Shown here: piece by piece, positions 16,153 to 24,668 of the stretch
Numbering within the stretch: position 1 is the stretch's first letter
Layout: every line of letters starts with the position of its first letter
Origin: Hyphomicrobiales bacterium
Lineage (GTDB): Bacteria; Pseudomonadota; Alphaproteobacteria; Rhizobiales; Rhizobiaceae
DNA: 64,000 nt
NCBI GenBank assembly: GCA_900466605.1
Contig: UBMU01000008.1
Location: 372,001-436,000 of the forward strand
Reading direction: 5' to 3'
Notes under the pieces: model-generated
Database searches by the model: none
Told to the model about the DNA's origin: nothing
The model's input: only the letters and a program-made list of their open reading frames with translations
Position numbers and translations under genes: made by a program

Positions 16153-17031
16153 TCACCGCCAGATATTGAAGTGGGTCTGCATATACTCAATGCATCGGCG
16201 ATTTGCTTCGACTCGACCGGCCCCCTCGATCGTGGCCATGTAAAGCGAAGAAACGTCATCGGCGTCCGTCGAACACGGTTCAGCCAGTCCTGCGGGCAGG
16301 TAAATCGGGACACCCTTGAGAGCGAGCATGCCAGACAGCCAATAATCATCGACCGCCCAAAGGACTTTGGGGATGTCATAAGCGATCTCATCAAAGAACT
16401 CGGGCCGGACGACTACACCGCCAAGCCCCTGCAGAATATCAACATAGCCACCCTTCTCTACGAGACTTGGCATTGGACGCAGTCGGTCAGCGCGAAAAAC
16501 CTTCCTCGCGACCTTGTAGTGCAGCCTACGCGCGCGAATCTCCAACGTCAGCTTTCGTTTGCGCACTGCCTTAGGCAGGAACGGCGTCGATCTCGCAAAG
16601 TCGCTCGGAACATCCTTACCAATCAGGGAGACGCACTCGTCCGGTCGTTCTCTCTGCGCAGCAAACAGCCGGGACGCCCAATCAGGCGCGAAAATCTTGT
16701 CGTCGTCACAAAACAGGATTTGCGCGCCCTTCCCGCGAAGTTCGCGAGCAGCAAAAAGCACTTTGGACGCTGGGCCCATGTCATCTTCGGGCTGCACAAT
16801 TGTAACGCCGTCAGGAACGACCGGAAGTGACCCATCATAGTCGGGAAACCGACGATATCTCTTCGGAATATAAAGTCGGATTTCGTTAATCGGACCGATC
16901 TGCTTTGTCAGGCTATCAAGGGTGGGCGCGAGTTTATCGAAACGCGGTGGGATGCTGGATAACGATATTATGCGCAACGTAATGCTCGAAGGAAAAATGA
17001 GGACAAGAATACTCTCTTCGTCTCCAGCCAT
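16153..17031 (-). CDS. Glycosyltransferase-like protein (GT-A type)
   Basis: The 292-residue protein looks like a family-2-type glycosyltransferase. An N-terminal ISLSSIPPRFDKLAPTLDSL segment is followed by the metal-binding acidic motif ILFCDDDKIFAPDW near residues 103-117. A later WAVDDYWLSGML block could hold the base-proximal acceptor residues. There is no membrane anchor apart from a hydrophobic N-terminus. Donor and acceptor are unknown; a cell-surface polysaccharide is the usual target. The start is uncertain, since the ATG at 17031 lacks a good ribosome site. It stands alone on the minus strand. Confidence 0.62.
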   Translation of the reverse strand: MAGDEESILVLIFPSSITLRIISLSSIPPRFDKLAPTLDSLTKQIGPINEIRLYIPKRYRRFPDYDGSLPVVPDGVTIVQPEDDMGPASKVLFAARELRGKGAQILFCDDDKIFAPDWASRLFAAQRERPDECVSLIGKDVPSDFARSTPFLPKAVRKRKLTLEIRARRLHYKVARKVFRADRLRPMPSLVEKGGYVDILQGLGGVVVRPEFFDEIAYDIPKVLWAVDDYWLSGMLALKGVPIYLPAGLAEPCSTDADDVSSLYMATIEGAGRVEANRRCIEYMQTHFNIWR

Positions 17032-17383
17032 CCGGTTGCGGCAACAAGTACGAAAAAGGAAAACTGCGGGAAATCACGGATGTATTGCTTACCAGATTTT
17101 CTTGGAAACAAAAGGGCTTAAGGCACCTGTAGTAGCTGCAATTACGGCCCGTTGCAGTGCATGCAAGAGGCGTCGGTCCGATACCAAATTTCTAGACAGA
17201 ACAATCTGCTCCGATAGGCAGCAGTGATGGTCCTCGTTGCCGCAACTTCGCGCATGGGCCGCAATCAAACGGACGATGCGTGTATGCCGAAGCAGTGTTG
17301 CTAGACAGCCTGCCGTTTTGCAAATTCTTCAGTGACTCGGTCTATGCTGTCGGTCAAACCGGTGTTGCCTGGAGCTTGGTTCG
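17032..17383. other. Intergenic stretch without a recognised gene
   Basis: These 352 bases separate the divergent glycosyltransferase-like and DUF1275 genes. Only short frames shadow the neighbours. Promoters for both directions must lie here, but I cannot place them with confidence. Confidence 0.4.
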
Positions 17384-18094
17384 ATGACACGAGAAAGACG
17401 GCGGCGGATCGTTCATACACGCAGAACGGCAACGGGCCTGACGCTTGCCGGTGCGATCTCCTTTCTGGCTGGAATGACGGATGCGACGGGCCTTGCGCTG
17501 ACAGGAGATTTCGTGTCGTTCATGACCGGCAACACGACACGCGCGGCCTTGGCGCTCGGCGATGGCAACCTGCGGCATGCGATCATTCTTCTTTCCGCGA
17601 TCATGGTCTTCGTGGTTGGAAATGCCGCCGGTATCGTGATCGCCCACTTCACAGAGCGGCGCACCTTCGTCGTGCTGTCATGCGTCAGTATTGCGCTGGC
17701 GACTGCCTCGCTTATGGCGGGGGAGAGCCTGGCGATGCCGCGTTTCTATCTGATCGTTGCTGCCATGGGGATGGTGAACGCGGCGGTAGAGCAGATCGAG
17801 GGCCTGCCGATCGGGCTGACCTACGTGACAGGAGCGCTCTCGCGTTTCGGGCGCGGTCTGGGACGCTGGATTATCGGAGACAGGCGGCTGGACTGGACGA
17901 TCCAGATCGTGCCCTGGATTGGCATGTTGGCCGGAGCGATCGTCGGGGCTTTGCTGGCGCAGATCGCTGGCGCAGCGGCCCTTTGGTTGATTGCCGTCTT
18001 TGCGATCTTGGTTGCGCTCGCCACCTTGCTGATCCCGAAACGCATGCAAGGCCGGTTCAACGCCATGTCGAGTTCACCAACCCGTGTGAAGTGA
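17384..18094 (+). CDS. DUF1275 (YoaK-family) membrane protein
   Basis: The 236-residue integral membrane protein has about six hydrophobic helices. The family signature is at the N-terminus (FLAGMTDATGLALTGDFVSF followed by MTGNTTRAAL), where an Asp and the MTGN motif are conserved. The function of DUF1275 proteins is not established. The ATG at 17384 has GGAG about 10 bases upstream. The gene ends 66 bases before the YdcF-like gene on the same strand, so they may share a transcript. Confidence 0.85.
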   Translation: MTRERRRRIVHTRRTATGLTLAGAISFLAGMTDATGLALTGDFVSFMTGNTTRAALALGDGNLRHAIILLSAIMVFVVGNAAGIVIAHFTERRTFVVLSCVSIALATASLMAGESLAMPRFYLIVAAMGMVNAAVEQIEGLPIGLTYVTGALSRFGRGLGRWIIGDRRLDWTIQIVPWIGMLAGAIVGALLAQIAGAAALWLIAVFAILVALATLLIPKRMQGRFNAMSSSPTRVK

Positions 18095-18160
18095 CGGTCG
18101 CAATTACGCCTCACCGAATCGGATAGAGGGCGTTCAGGAACTCGCTGAAGGAAGGCATCC

Positions 18161-18946
18161 TTGTTTCTTTTTTCAAAGCTCGTCTGGGTGTTCGGACAAC
18201 CGCTGTCGCTCGCTTTCCTCTTCGTCGTGCTTGCCTTGGCGGCGGGCATTGTCGGCTGGCGCAAGACAAGTCTCAGTTCTTCCGCCATCACCGGTCTCAT
18301 CTTGTTCGTCACGCTCTACACGACGGTCGGCAACTACCTTCTCCAGGGCCTGGAGGACCGGTTTGCGAAGCCCCAGGATCCGGAAAGCCTGCGCTGCATG
18401 ATCGTGCTTGGAGGCGCTTTCGAAAACGAAGTGAACACTGCCCGCCATGGTATAGAGCTCAACGCGGGCGGCGACCGCTTTATCGAGGCGTTGCGCCTGG
18501 CTCAGAAATATCCTGCGGCTCGGATCCTGATCTCCGGCGGCGATGGATCGATCTCCGGCATCTATGAAGGCGATGCTGTGATATCCGCACGGTTCTTTCC
18601 GCTATTCGGCGTCCCCAAGGAGCGGCTGGTCGAGGAAACGACGTCAAGGACGACCTTTGAAAATGCCGCGAATACCAGGGAGCTGCTGGCGGCGCAGGGC
18701 CTCTCGAACTGCCTGCTGGTCACATCAGGCTACCATATGCCGCGCTCGGTCGGCATCTTCCGCAAACTTGGGATCGACGTGGTGCCGTGGCCGACCGACT
18801 ATCGGACGGACGGAAGGGAGAGGCTTGGCCTCGATTTCACGCAGCCGAGCAGGAATTCCCAGAACCTCGCTACCGCGATCCGCGAATGGTTCGGGCTTGT
18901 CGGCTACTACATTGCCGGTCGCACGTCGGAGCTCTATCCCGGCTGA
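18161..18946 (+). CDS. YdcF/DUF218-family membrane protein
   Basis: The 261-residue protein has two N-terminal membrane helices (FGQPLSLAFLFVVLALAA and SSAITGLILFVTLYT). The DUF218 domain begins at MIVLGGAFENEV, with the conserved ISGGDGSISG, ETTSRTTFENAANT and TSGYHMPRSVGIF blocks. This is the ElyC/SanA-like fold linked to envelope polysaccharide metabolism. The start is TTG at 18161 with GAAGG 5-6 bases upstream. No upstream ATG keeps the frame. Confidence 0.87.
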   Translation: MFLFSKLVWVFGQPLSLAFLFVVLALAAGIVGWRKTSLSSSAITGLILFVTLYTTVGNYLLQGLEDRFAKPQDPESLRCMIVLGGAFENEVNTARHGIELNAGGDRFIEALRLAQKYPAARILISGGDGSISGIYEGDAVISARFFPLFGVPKERLVEETTSRTTFENAANTRELLAAQGLSNCLLVTSGYHMPRSVGIFRKLGIDVVPWPTDYRTDGRERLGLDFTQPSRNSQNLATAIREWFGLVGYYIAGRTSELYPG

Positions 18947-18952
18947 ACACGG

Positions 18953-19435
18953 CTATTTCTTGGAGATGGTCACGAACTTGGTCCCGCGTACACGGGCTGT
19001 GACGATACAGGGCTCCTTGTCCTTGTCGGCATCCGGACGATCGCAAAAGCGCGGATGCATTTTCATCGCCAGCACCATGTTGCCGAAGCGCTTCACAAAG
19101 TCGTAGCCGTAGACTTGGGCGGTTGCGATCATGAAATAACCGCCCTCAGCGACCTGCAGGTAGAAATTATAGGTGCAACCATCGTCATTGCACTGCGGGC
19201 CCTTCTCACCGTCGCAGGTGAGCTCACCCTCGTTGACCACGGCATCAATGAGGCCGTCATTGTTGATGTCCTGGCGAATGACGAAGCTGTCCGAAAACTC
19301 CGCCTTGGTGCATTGCTCCTGAAAGTGCTTTTTCTCATAGATCTCCGGGTCCGAGATAAGCGATTGCTGGGCAAAGGCCGCAACCGGGACGGCGAGCAGC
19401 ACGGCAATGTTCAGTGCGATCAGGAGCGTTTTCAC
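18953..19435 (-). CDS. Secreted cysteine-rich protein with Asp-rich loops
   Basis: The 160-residue protein begins at GTG 19435 behind GAGAAG. It has a signal peptide (KTLLIALNIAVLLAVPVAAF, cleavage near AFA-QQ). The mature part has several cysteines and a calcium-loop-like DINNDGLIDAVV, with a second acidic loop DADKDKEPC. Periplasmic or extracellular location is likely. No named family is recognised. It converges with the YdcF-like gene, leaving 6 bases between the stops. Confidence 0.7.
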   Translation of the reverse strand: MKTLLIALNIAVLLAVPVAAFAQQSLISDPEIYEKKHFQEQCTKAEFSDSFVIRQDINNDGLIDAVVNEGELTCDGEKGPQCNDDGCTYNFYLQVAEGGYFMIATAQVYGYDFVKRFGNMVLAMKMHPRFCDRPDADKDKEPCIVTARVRGTKFVTISKK

Positions 19436-19561
19436 GAGGGGCTTCTCTATTTGGTCGAATAATGGCGCTGTTGGCCGCGCAGTTTGCTTGATCCGCCTTG
19501 CGCCGCCCTTGCCGCCGTGATTCATATTTCGCAAAGATACGCGTCGGTTCTGGAGGACTGC

Positions 19562-20197
19562 ATGCCGCTGTTCGTCTACCTGGATTATGCCGGCGTTGCG
19601 CTCTTTGCAGCGACGGGCGGACTTGCGGCTTCGCGCAAGCAGCTCGACCTGATCGGTTTCCTCTTTTTTGCGTTTGTCACCGGGACAGGCGGCGGCACGG
19701 TGCGCGACATCATCCTTGGCCGCGTACCGGTGTTCTGGGTGCTGAACCCGATCTACGTCCTCATCTGCTGCATCGTCGGCATCCTGGTATTTTTCACCGC
19801 CCACCTGGTCGAGTCGCGCTATCGCTGGCTGATCTGGCTGGATGCCGTCGGGCTCTCCGCCTATTGCGTGATGGGCGCAGCAAAGGGCCTTGCCGCCACG
19901 GGTTCGCCAATTATCGCCATCGTCACCGGCACACTGACGGCGACCTTCGGAGGCATCCTTCGTGATCTCTTGGCGAATGAGCCGTCGGTTCTGTTGCGAC
20001 CGGAAATTTACATCACGGCCGCGCTCATAGGCGGCGGCATCTTTACGGCTGCCAATGCGCTCGACCTGCCGCTTTACGCAGCCTCCGCTGTCGGAGTTAT
20101 CGCGGCATTCTCAGTGCGTGGCGGCGCGCTCTATTTCGGCTGGACCTTTCCAACCTACAAGGCCAAGCCCGGCCGTCACCCCGACGATGTAATGTGA
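19562..20197 (+). CDS. TRIC/YadS-family cation channel-like membrane protein
   Basis: The 211-residue protein has two homologous three-helix halves, each carrying the glycine-rich family motif (TGTGGGTVRDIILGR near residue 40; TATFGGILRDLLANE near residue 125). These repeats are the UPF0126/TRIC signature. Homologues are trimeric intracellular cation channels; some members have been linked to glycine. The ATG at 19562 has GGAGG 5 bases upstream. It ends 2 bases before the convergent irr gene, with no room for a terminator. Confidence 0.88.
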   Translation: MPLFVYLDYAGVALFAATGGLAASRKQLDLIGFLFFAFVTGTGGGTVRDIILGRVPVFWVLNPIYVLICCIVGILVFFTAHLVESRYRWLIWLDAVGLSAYCVMGAAKGLAATGSPIIAIVTGTLTATFGGILRDLLANEPSVLLRPEIYITAALIGGGIFTAANALDLPLYAASAVGVIAAFSVRGGALYFGWTFPTYKAKPGRHPDDVM

Positions 20198-20199
20198 AA

Positions 20200-20619
20200 T
20201 CAGCGCCGCTTCGGGCGCAGGCGGATTACCACGTCAACATGGGCGATCTCCAGCCCTTCCGGCGGCTCAGGCAGATTGCCAATCGTCAGATTGCTGATCG
20301 GAATGTCCAGCACATCATTTTGGCCTTCGACAAAGAAGTGGTGGTGATCGGAGACGTTGGTGTCGAAATAGGTCTTAGCGCTTTCCACCGCGAGAACCCG
20401 GATCATGCCGGCTTCAGTGAACTGGTGCAGCGTGTTGTAGACAGTCGCCAGCGACACCGGAACACCCGCCTGCACGGCCTCTTCGTGGAGTTCCTCGACC
20501 GTCAGATGTCGATCGCCCTTGGCAAAGAGCAGATCGCCAAGCGCAACGCGCTGTCGCGTCGGACGTAAGCCGGCGTGTCTCAGCCGTGCCTCAATGGTAA
20601 GCGGGGCCTCTGCCACCAT
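20200..20619 (-). CDS. irr: Iron response regulator Irr (Fur family)
   Basis: Irr is the haem-responsive Fur-family regulator of iron metabolism in rhizobia; it represses haem-synthesis and iron-consuming genes when iron is scarce. The 139-residue product has the winged-helix N-terminus (LRHAGLRPTRQRVALGDLLF) and the dimerisation region with the SDHHHFF histidine cluster, where the haem and metal sites of Irr lie. GGAG precedes the ATG at 20619. It is divergent from fabA, as in other rhizobia. A perfect 16-bp palindrome lies 55 bases upstream of its start. Confidence 0.95.
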   Translation of the reverse strand: MVAEAPLTIEARLRHAGLRPTRQRVALGDLLFAKGDRHLTVEELHEEAVQAGVPVSLATVYNTLHQFTEAGMIRVLAVESAKTYFDTNVSDHHHFFVEGQNDVLDIPISNLTIGNLPEPPEGLEIAHVDVVIRLRPKRR

Positions 20620-20673
20620 CCGACGAACTCCAGTTAATCTAGCGTCAAGTAATCAGGTTTCATTAGCCATATA

Positions 20674-20689
20674 ACTTTTGCGCAAAAGT
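20674..20689. promoter_or_regulatory. Perfect 16-bp palindrome in the irr-fabA gap
   Basis: ACTTTTGCGCAAAAGT is a perfect dyad about 55 bases upstream of irr and 233 bases upstream of fabA, in an AT-rich stretch. A dimeric regulator site controlling irr, the miniprotein or fabA is plausible. The sequence does not identify which regulator binds. Confidence 0.4.
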
Positions 20690-20717
20690 GTTTCAATAGT
20701 TTCAATGGGGACAAAGA

Positions 20718-20801
20718 GTGCGAAAGCGCCGCAAAATCGGGCTTTTGGCGCAATTAGTGCTGGCCGGGGGCTTGGCCTTCCTGTATGCGACCACCAAATA
20801 A
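20718..20801 (+). CDS. 27-residue putative membrane miniprotein
   Basis: GTG at 20718 to TAA at 20801 encodes RKRRKIGL followed by a hydrophobic stretch (LAQLVLAGGLAFLYA) and a polar end. The basic start and single helix are typical of real membrane miniproteins. GGGGAC lies upstream at about the right distance. It lies between irr and fabA and could be a leader gene of the fab operon. It could also be chance. Confidence 0.35.
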   Translation: MRKRRKIGLLAQLVLAGGLAFLYATTK

Positions 20802-20922
20802 GGCGCGCAGCCGGTCCTTCGAAGGTGGGTGAAGCTCAGTCATGCTAATGCTTCATTTTCCGCTGAACTTGGACTAAACGTTCACATCCATCGGCATAGT
20901 TGCGGGGGGAATTAGAGTTTTC

Positions 20923-21438
20923 ATGGCGACGAAACAATCCAGCTTCAACTACGAGGAAATTCTGGCCTGCGGCCGCGGCGAACTTTTCGGCCAGGGCAAT
21001 GCGCAGCTGCCGCTTCCACCGATGTTGATGGTTCATCGCATTACAGACATCTCCGAAACGGGTGGCACCTTCGACAAGGGCTACATTCGCGCCGAGTACG
21101 ACGTGAAGCCTGACGACTGGTATTTCCCTTGCCACTTCCAGGGCAACCCGATCATGCCGGGCTGCCTGGGCCTCGACGGCATGTGGCAGCTGACCGGCTT
21201 CTTCCTCGGCTGGCTCGGCGAGCCCGGCCGCGGCATGGCGCTTTCCACCGGCGAGGTGAAGTTCAAGGGCATGATCCGCCCGACCACCAAGCTGCTCGAA
21301 TACGGCATCGACTTCAAGCGCGTCATGCGCGGTCGCCTGGTGCTCGGCACCGCCGACGGCTGGCTGAAGGCCGACGGCGAAACCATCTATCAGGCAACCG
21401 ACCTGCGCGTCGGCCTTTCCAAGGACAAAGAAGCCTGA
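20923..21438 (+). CDS. fabA: 3-hydroxydecanoyl-ACP dehydratase/isomerase
   Basis: FabA dehydrates 3-hydroxydecanoyl-ACP and isomerises the trans-2 to the cis-3 double bond, the branch point of anaerobic unsaturated fatty-acid synthesis. The 171-residue protein carries the hot-dog fold active site [17 protein letters not shown], with catalytic His71 and Asp85. It heads a fabA-fabB-fabI unit (gaps of 58 and 5 bases), so the isomer it makes is elongated and reduced by its neighbours. Confidence 0.97.
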   Translation: MATKQSSFNYEEILACGRGELFGQGNAQLPLPPMLMVHRITDISETGGTFDKGYIRAEYDVKPDDWYFPCHFQGNPIMPGCLGLDGMWQLTGFFLGWLGEPGRGMALSTGEVKFKGMIRPTTKLLEYGIDFKRVMRGRLVLGTADGWLKADGETIYQATDLRVGLSKDKEA

Positions 21439-21496
21439 TTGCACCGGGCATAGCTGCCCGGTTTCCAAGTTAGAAAAAACGAAAAGGTCGAAACAC

Positions 21497-22720
21497 ATGA
21501 GACGGGTAGTTGTTACGGGTCTGGGTGTTGTCTCCTCGATCGGCAATGATGCCGCCGAGGTCACTGCGTCGCTGCGCGACGCCAAGTCCGGCATTTCCTT
21601 CTCCAACGATTTTGCCGAGCATGGATTCAAGTGCCAGGTCTGGGGTAGCCCGACGCTCGATCCGACCGATCTGGTCGATCGCCGCGCCATGCGCTTCCTC
21701 TCCCAGGGCGGCGCCTGGAACCATGTTGCGATGAAGCAGGCGATCGCCGATTCCGGCCTCGAAGAGAGCGACATCAGCAACAACGAGCGCACCGGCATCA
21801 TCATGGGTTCCGGCGGCCCGTCGACGCGCACGCTGATCGAAGCCGCCGAGATCACCATCAAGAACAACAGCCCGAAGCGCATCGGTCCGTTCGCGGTGCC
21901 GAAGGCGATGTCCTCGACGGCATCGGCAACGCTTGCCACCTGGTTCAAGATCCACGGCGTCAACTATTCGATCTCCTCGGCCTGCTCAACCTCAGCGCAC
22001 TGCATCGGCAATGCCGCCGAGATGATCCAGTGGGGCAAGCAGGACATCATGTTCGCCGGCGGTCACGAGGACCTCGACTGGACGATGTCGAACCTGTTCG
22101 ACGCGATGGGCGCAATGTCTTCCAAGTACAACGATACGCCGGAGACGGCTTCGCGCGCCTATGACGCCACCCGTGACGGCTTCGTCATCGCTGGCGGCGC
22201 TGGCGTGCTGGTTCTCGAAGAACTGGAACATGCCAAGGCGCGCGGTGCCAAGATTTACGCAGAAATCGTCGGCTACGGCGCAACCTCCGACGGCTATGAC
22301 ATGGTCGCACCATCGGGCGAAGGCGCTATTCGCTGCATGCGCCAGGCGCTTGCCACGGTGAAGGGCGACGTGGACTACGTCAACACGCACGGCACCTCAA
22401 CCCCTGTTGGCGACAGCAAGGAAATCGGAGCGATCCGCGAAGTGTTCGGAACCAAGATGCCGCACATCCAGTCGACCAAGTCGCTGACGGGTCACTCCCT
22501 GGGTGCTGCAGGCGTGCAGGAATCAATCTACTCGCTGCTGATGATGCAGGCTGGCTTCATCGGCGAAAGCGCGCATATCACCGAGCTCGATCCCGAATTC
22601 GACGGCGTGCCGATCGTTCGCAAGCGTATCGACGATGCCAAGATCGACATTGCTCTCTCCAACTCCTTCGGCTTCGGCGGAACCAACGCCACGCTCGTCT
22701 TCCAGCGCTATAACGGATAA
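21497..22720 (+). CDS. fabB: 3-oxoacyl-ACP synthase I
   Basis: FabB (KAS I) condenses malonyl-ACP with acyl-ACP and is required to elongate the cis-3-decenoyl intermediate from FabA. The 407-residue thiolase-fold enzyme has Cys163 ([10 protein letters not shown]), His298 ([11 protein letters not shown]), Lys328 and His333 ([12 protein letters not shown]), at the same positions as in E. coli FabB. It is the middle gene of the fabA-fabB-fabI unit. Confidence 0.97.
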   Translation: MRRVVVTGLGVVSSIGNDAAEVTASLRDAKSGISFSNDFAEHGFKCQVWGSPTLDPTDLVDRRAMRFLSQGGAWNHVAMKQAIADSGLEESDISNNERTGIIMGSGGPSTRTLIEAAEITIKNNSPKRIGPFAVPKAMSSTASATLATWFKIHGVNYSISSACSTSAHCIGNAAEMIQWGKQDIMFAGGHEDLDWTMSNLFDAMGAMSSKYNDTPETASRAYDATRDGFVIAGGAGVLVLEELEHAKARGAKIYAEIVGYGATSDGYDMVAPSGEGAIRCMRQALATVKGDVDYVNTHGTSTPVGDSKEIGAIREVFGTKMPHIQSTKSLTGHSLGAAGVQESIYSLLMMQAGFIGESAHITELDPEFDGVPIVRKRIDDAKIDIALSNSFGFGGTNATLVFQRYNG

Positions 22721-22725
22721 TAATA

Positions 22726-23532
22726 ATGACGGGAATCATGCAGGGTAAGCGCGGGCTTATCATGGGCGTTGCGAACAACCATTCCATCGCCTGGGGGATT
22801 TCGAAAGCACTGGCCGCACGGGGTGCGGAACTCGCCTTTACCTATCAGGGCGACGCACTCGGCAAGCGCGTCAAGCCGCTGGCGGCCGAAGTCGGCTCCG
22901 ACTTCGTTCTGCCATGCGATGTCGAAGATATTGCATCCGTCGATGCGACGATCGACGCTATCAAGGAACGCTGGGGCACGCTCGACTTCGTCGTTCATGC
23001 CATCGGCTTTTCCGACAAGAACGAACTGAAGGGCCTCTACGCAGACACCACGCGCGAAAACTTCAGCCGCACGATGGTGATCTCCTGTTTCTCCTTCACC
23101 GAGATCGCCAAGCGCTGTGCGCCGCTGATGAACGAAGGCGGCTCGATGCTGACGCTGACCTACAATGGCTCGACACGCGTCATCCCGAACTACAACGTCA
23201 TGGGCGTTGCGAAGGCCGCTCTCGAGGCGTCCGTACGCTATCTGGCTGCGGATTACGGTCCACTTGGAATTCGCGTCAACGCGATCTCCGCAGGCCCGAT
23301 CCGGACGCTCGCCGGCGCCGGCATTTCCGATGCGCGCGCGATCCTCTCCTGGAACCAGCGCAACGCGCCGCTGCGCAAAACGGTGACGATCGATCACGTG
23401 GGCAATTCGGCTCTCTACCTGCTGTCCGACATGTCCGCAGGTGTTACCGGTGAAATCCATTTCGTCGATGCTGGCTTCAACATCACCTCGATGCCGACGC
23501 TCGAGACACTGCGCAGGGCTGATGTCGAATGA
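22726..23532 (+). CDS. fabI: Enoyl-ACP reductase (NADH)
   Basis: FabI reduces the enoyl-ACP double bond with NADH in each elongation cycle. The 268-residue short-chain dehydrogenase has the cofactor turn GVANNHSIAWGI and the active-site residues Tyr146, Tyr156 and Lys163 (YNGSTRVIPNYNVMGVAK). It lies 5 bases after fabB, so translation is probably coupled. Rhizobia often carry two fabI copies; the one beside fabAB is usually the second. It is followed by a strong terminator. Confidence 0.95.
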   Translation: MTGIMQGKRGLIMGVANNHSIAWGISKALAARGAELAFTYQGDALGKRVKPLAAEVGSDFVLPCDVEDIASVDATIDAIKERWGTLDFVVHAIGFSDKNELKGLYADTTRENFSRTMVISCFSFTEIAKRCAPLMNEGGSMLTLTYNGSTRVIPNYNVMGVAKAALEASVRYLAADYGPLGIRVNAISAGPIRTLAGAGISDARAILSWNQRNAPLRKTVTIDHVGNSALYLLSDMSAGVTGEIHFVDAGFNITSMPTLETLRRADVE

Positions 23533-23550
23533 GCGCCAACTGTTGAAACA

Positions 23551-23578
23551 AAAAGGGCGGCCGATGGCCGCCTTTTTT
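23551..23578. terminator. Bidirectional terminator between fabI and the methyltransferase
   Basis: Stem GGCGGCC (23556-23562) with GGCCGCC (23566-23572) is flanked by A-run and T-run, so it serves both converging units. The methyltransferase stop codon (23577-23579) lies within its T-run. Confidence 0.85.
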
Positions 23579-24593
23579 ATTTCTTCGCCCACAGCACCTT
23601 GAAGCGCGCGTTGCGGCAGGTTTCGCCGCTTTCCCGGAAGTTGGCGGCTAGGACCGGCTCGTAGGGCAATCCGCGATTGGCAACCAGCAGCAAGCGCCCA
23701 CCACCGCGCAGCGCCGAGGCGGCTGTCTTGATCATTGCCTGACCGAGCGACGGCTCCGCCGCATGGCCTTCATGGAAGGGCGGGTTCATGATGACGAGGT
23801 CGTACTTGTCCTTGACCGGTTCGCCCGCCAGATCAAGCCAGAAGAAGCGTGCGGGCACCTCTGGGCAGTTCTCCGCGAGATTTGCCTTGGCAGCCTCCAG
23901 AGCGGCGTGATTGGCTTCGTAGAGGTCGAGACGGCTGACACCGGGTGAGCGCTCCGCCAGCTCCACCGAGAGATAACCCCAACCAGCGCCGAAATCGGCG
24001 ACATCGCCGGTAAAATCGGAAGGCAGGCGCGAGGCGAGCAGCTCCGATCCGTCATCGATGCGGTCGTGCGAGAACATGCCCGCCGCCGCCACGAAACGAC
24101 CGTCGACCCGAACCGGCGGCTTGGCGAACTTTCCGACGATCTCGCTGATATCAGCCGGCCGCGCGAACCACAGTGCGACGCCGTGATACTTCGGCATATG
24201 CTCGACCTCAAGGCCAAAGCTTTCCATCCGCTTGCGCAGCGACTGTATGCCATCCTCCTTGCCGCCAGCAATCACTATGAGGCCGCCGACCTTAACACGC
24301 TGAAGGGCTGCCGCGATGTTTGCCTCGTTCTCGCCCTTGTGCTTGTTGCACAGCACCAGAACGGCGTCGTAGCCCTCACCTTCGATCTCAGACGCGGCTT
24401 CGATCCGTTGGGCGAGCAACTGCCGGTACAGCGACCGGAAGCCCTGTACAGCGCTCAGCGAGGCGGCAAAGCCCTCCGGCAGGGCGAAGCCCGCCTCGGC
24501 GCCGAGGAAAAGCACGCGCTCGCCCTCGCCGGGCGCCTCGACGGTGCCGCTTACAAAGGGGTGGAACAGTGTCTTCAGCGTCTCGCTGCTCAT
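23577..24593 (-). CDS. RsmC-like class I methyltransferase
   Basis: The 338-residue protein has two Rossmann-like halves: an inactive N-terminal one (YDAVLVLCNKHKGENEANIA) and a catalytic C-terminal one. The SAM site is VADFGAGWGYLSVELAE and the catalytic motif IV is VIMNPPFHEG, typical of N2-guanine methyltransferases. This two-domain layout matches RsmC, which methylates G1207 of 16S rRNA. An RlmG-type assignment cannot be excluded. It is transcribed toward fabI and its stop lies in the shared terminator. Confidence 0.82.
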   Translation of the reverse strand: MSSETLKTLFHPFVSGTVEAPGEGERVLFLGAEAGFALPEGFAASLSAVQGFRSLYRQLLAQRIEAASEIEGEGYDAVLVLCNKHKGENEANIAAALQRVKVGGLIVIAGGKEDGIQSLRKRMESFGLEVEHMPKYHGVALWFARPADISEIVGKFAKPPVRVDGRFVAAAGMFSHDRIDDGSELLASRLPSDFTGDVADFGAGWGYLSVELAERSPGVSRLDLYEANHAALEAAKANLAENCPEVPARFFWLDLAGEPVKDKYDLVIMNPPFHEGHAAEPSLGQAMIKTAASALRGGGRLLLVANRGLPYEPVLAANFRESGETCRNARFKVLWAKK

Positions 24594-24668
24594 CGTTTTA
24601 TCTCGATCTCGAATAGAAAAAGGGCGCGGAAACTACCCCGCGCCCATGACGTCTTGGGAAGGCGCAGC

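Noticed and set aside
17332..18126. 264-residue plus-strand frame overlapping the DUF1275 gene
   Set aside because: It shares the stretch of a clear membrane protein in another frame and is Arg/Asp-rich without a fold signature.
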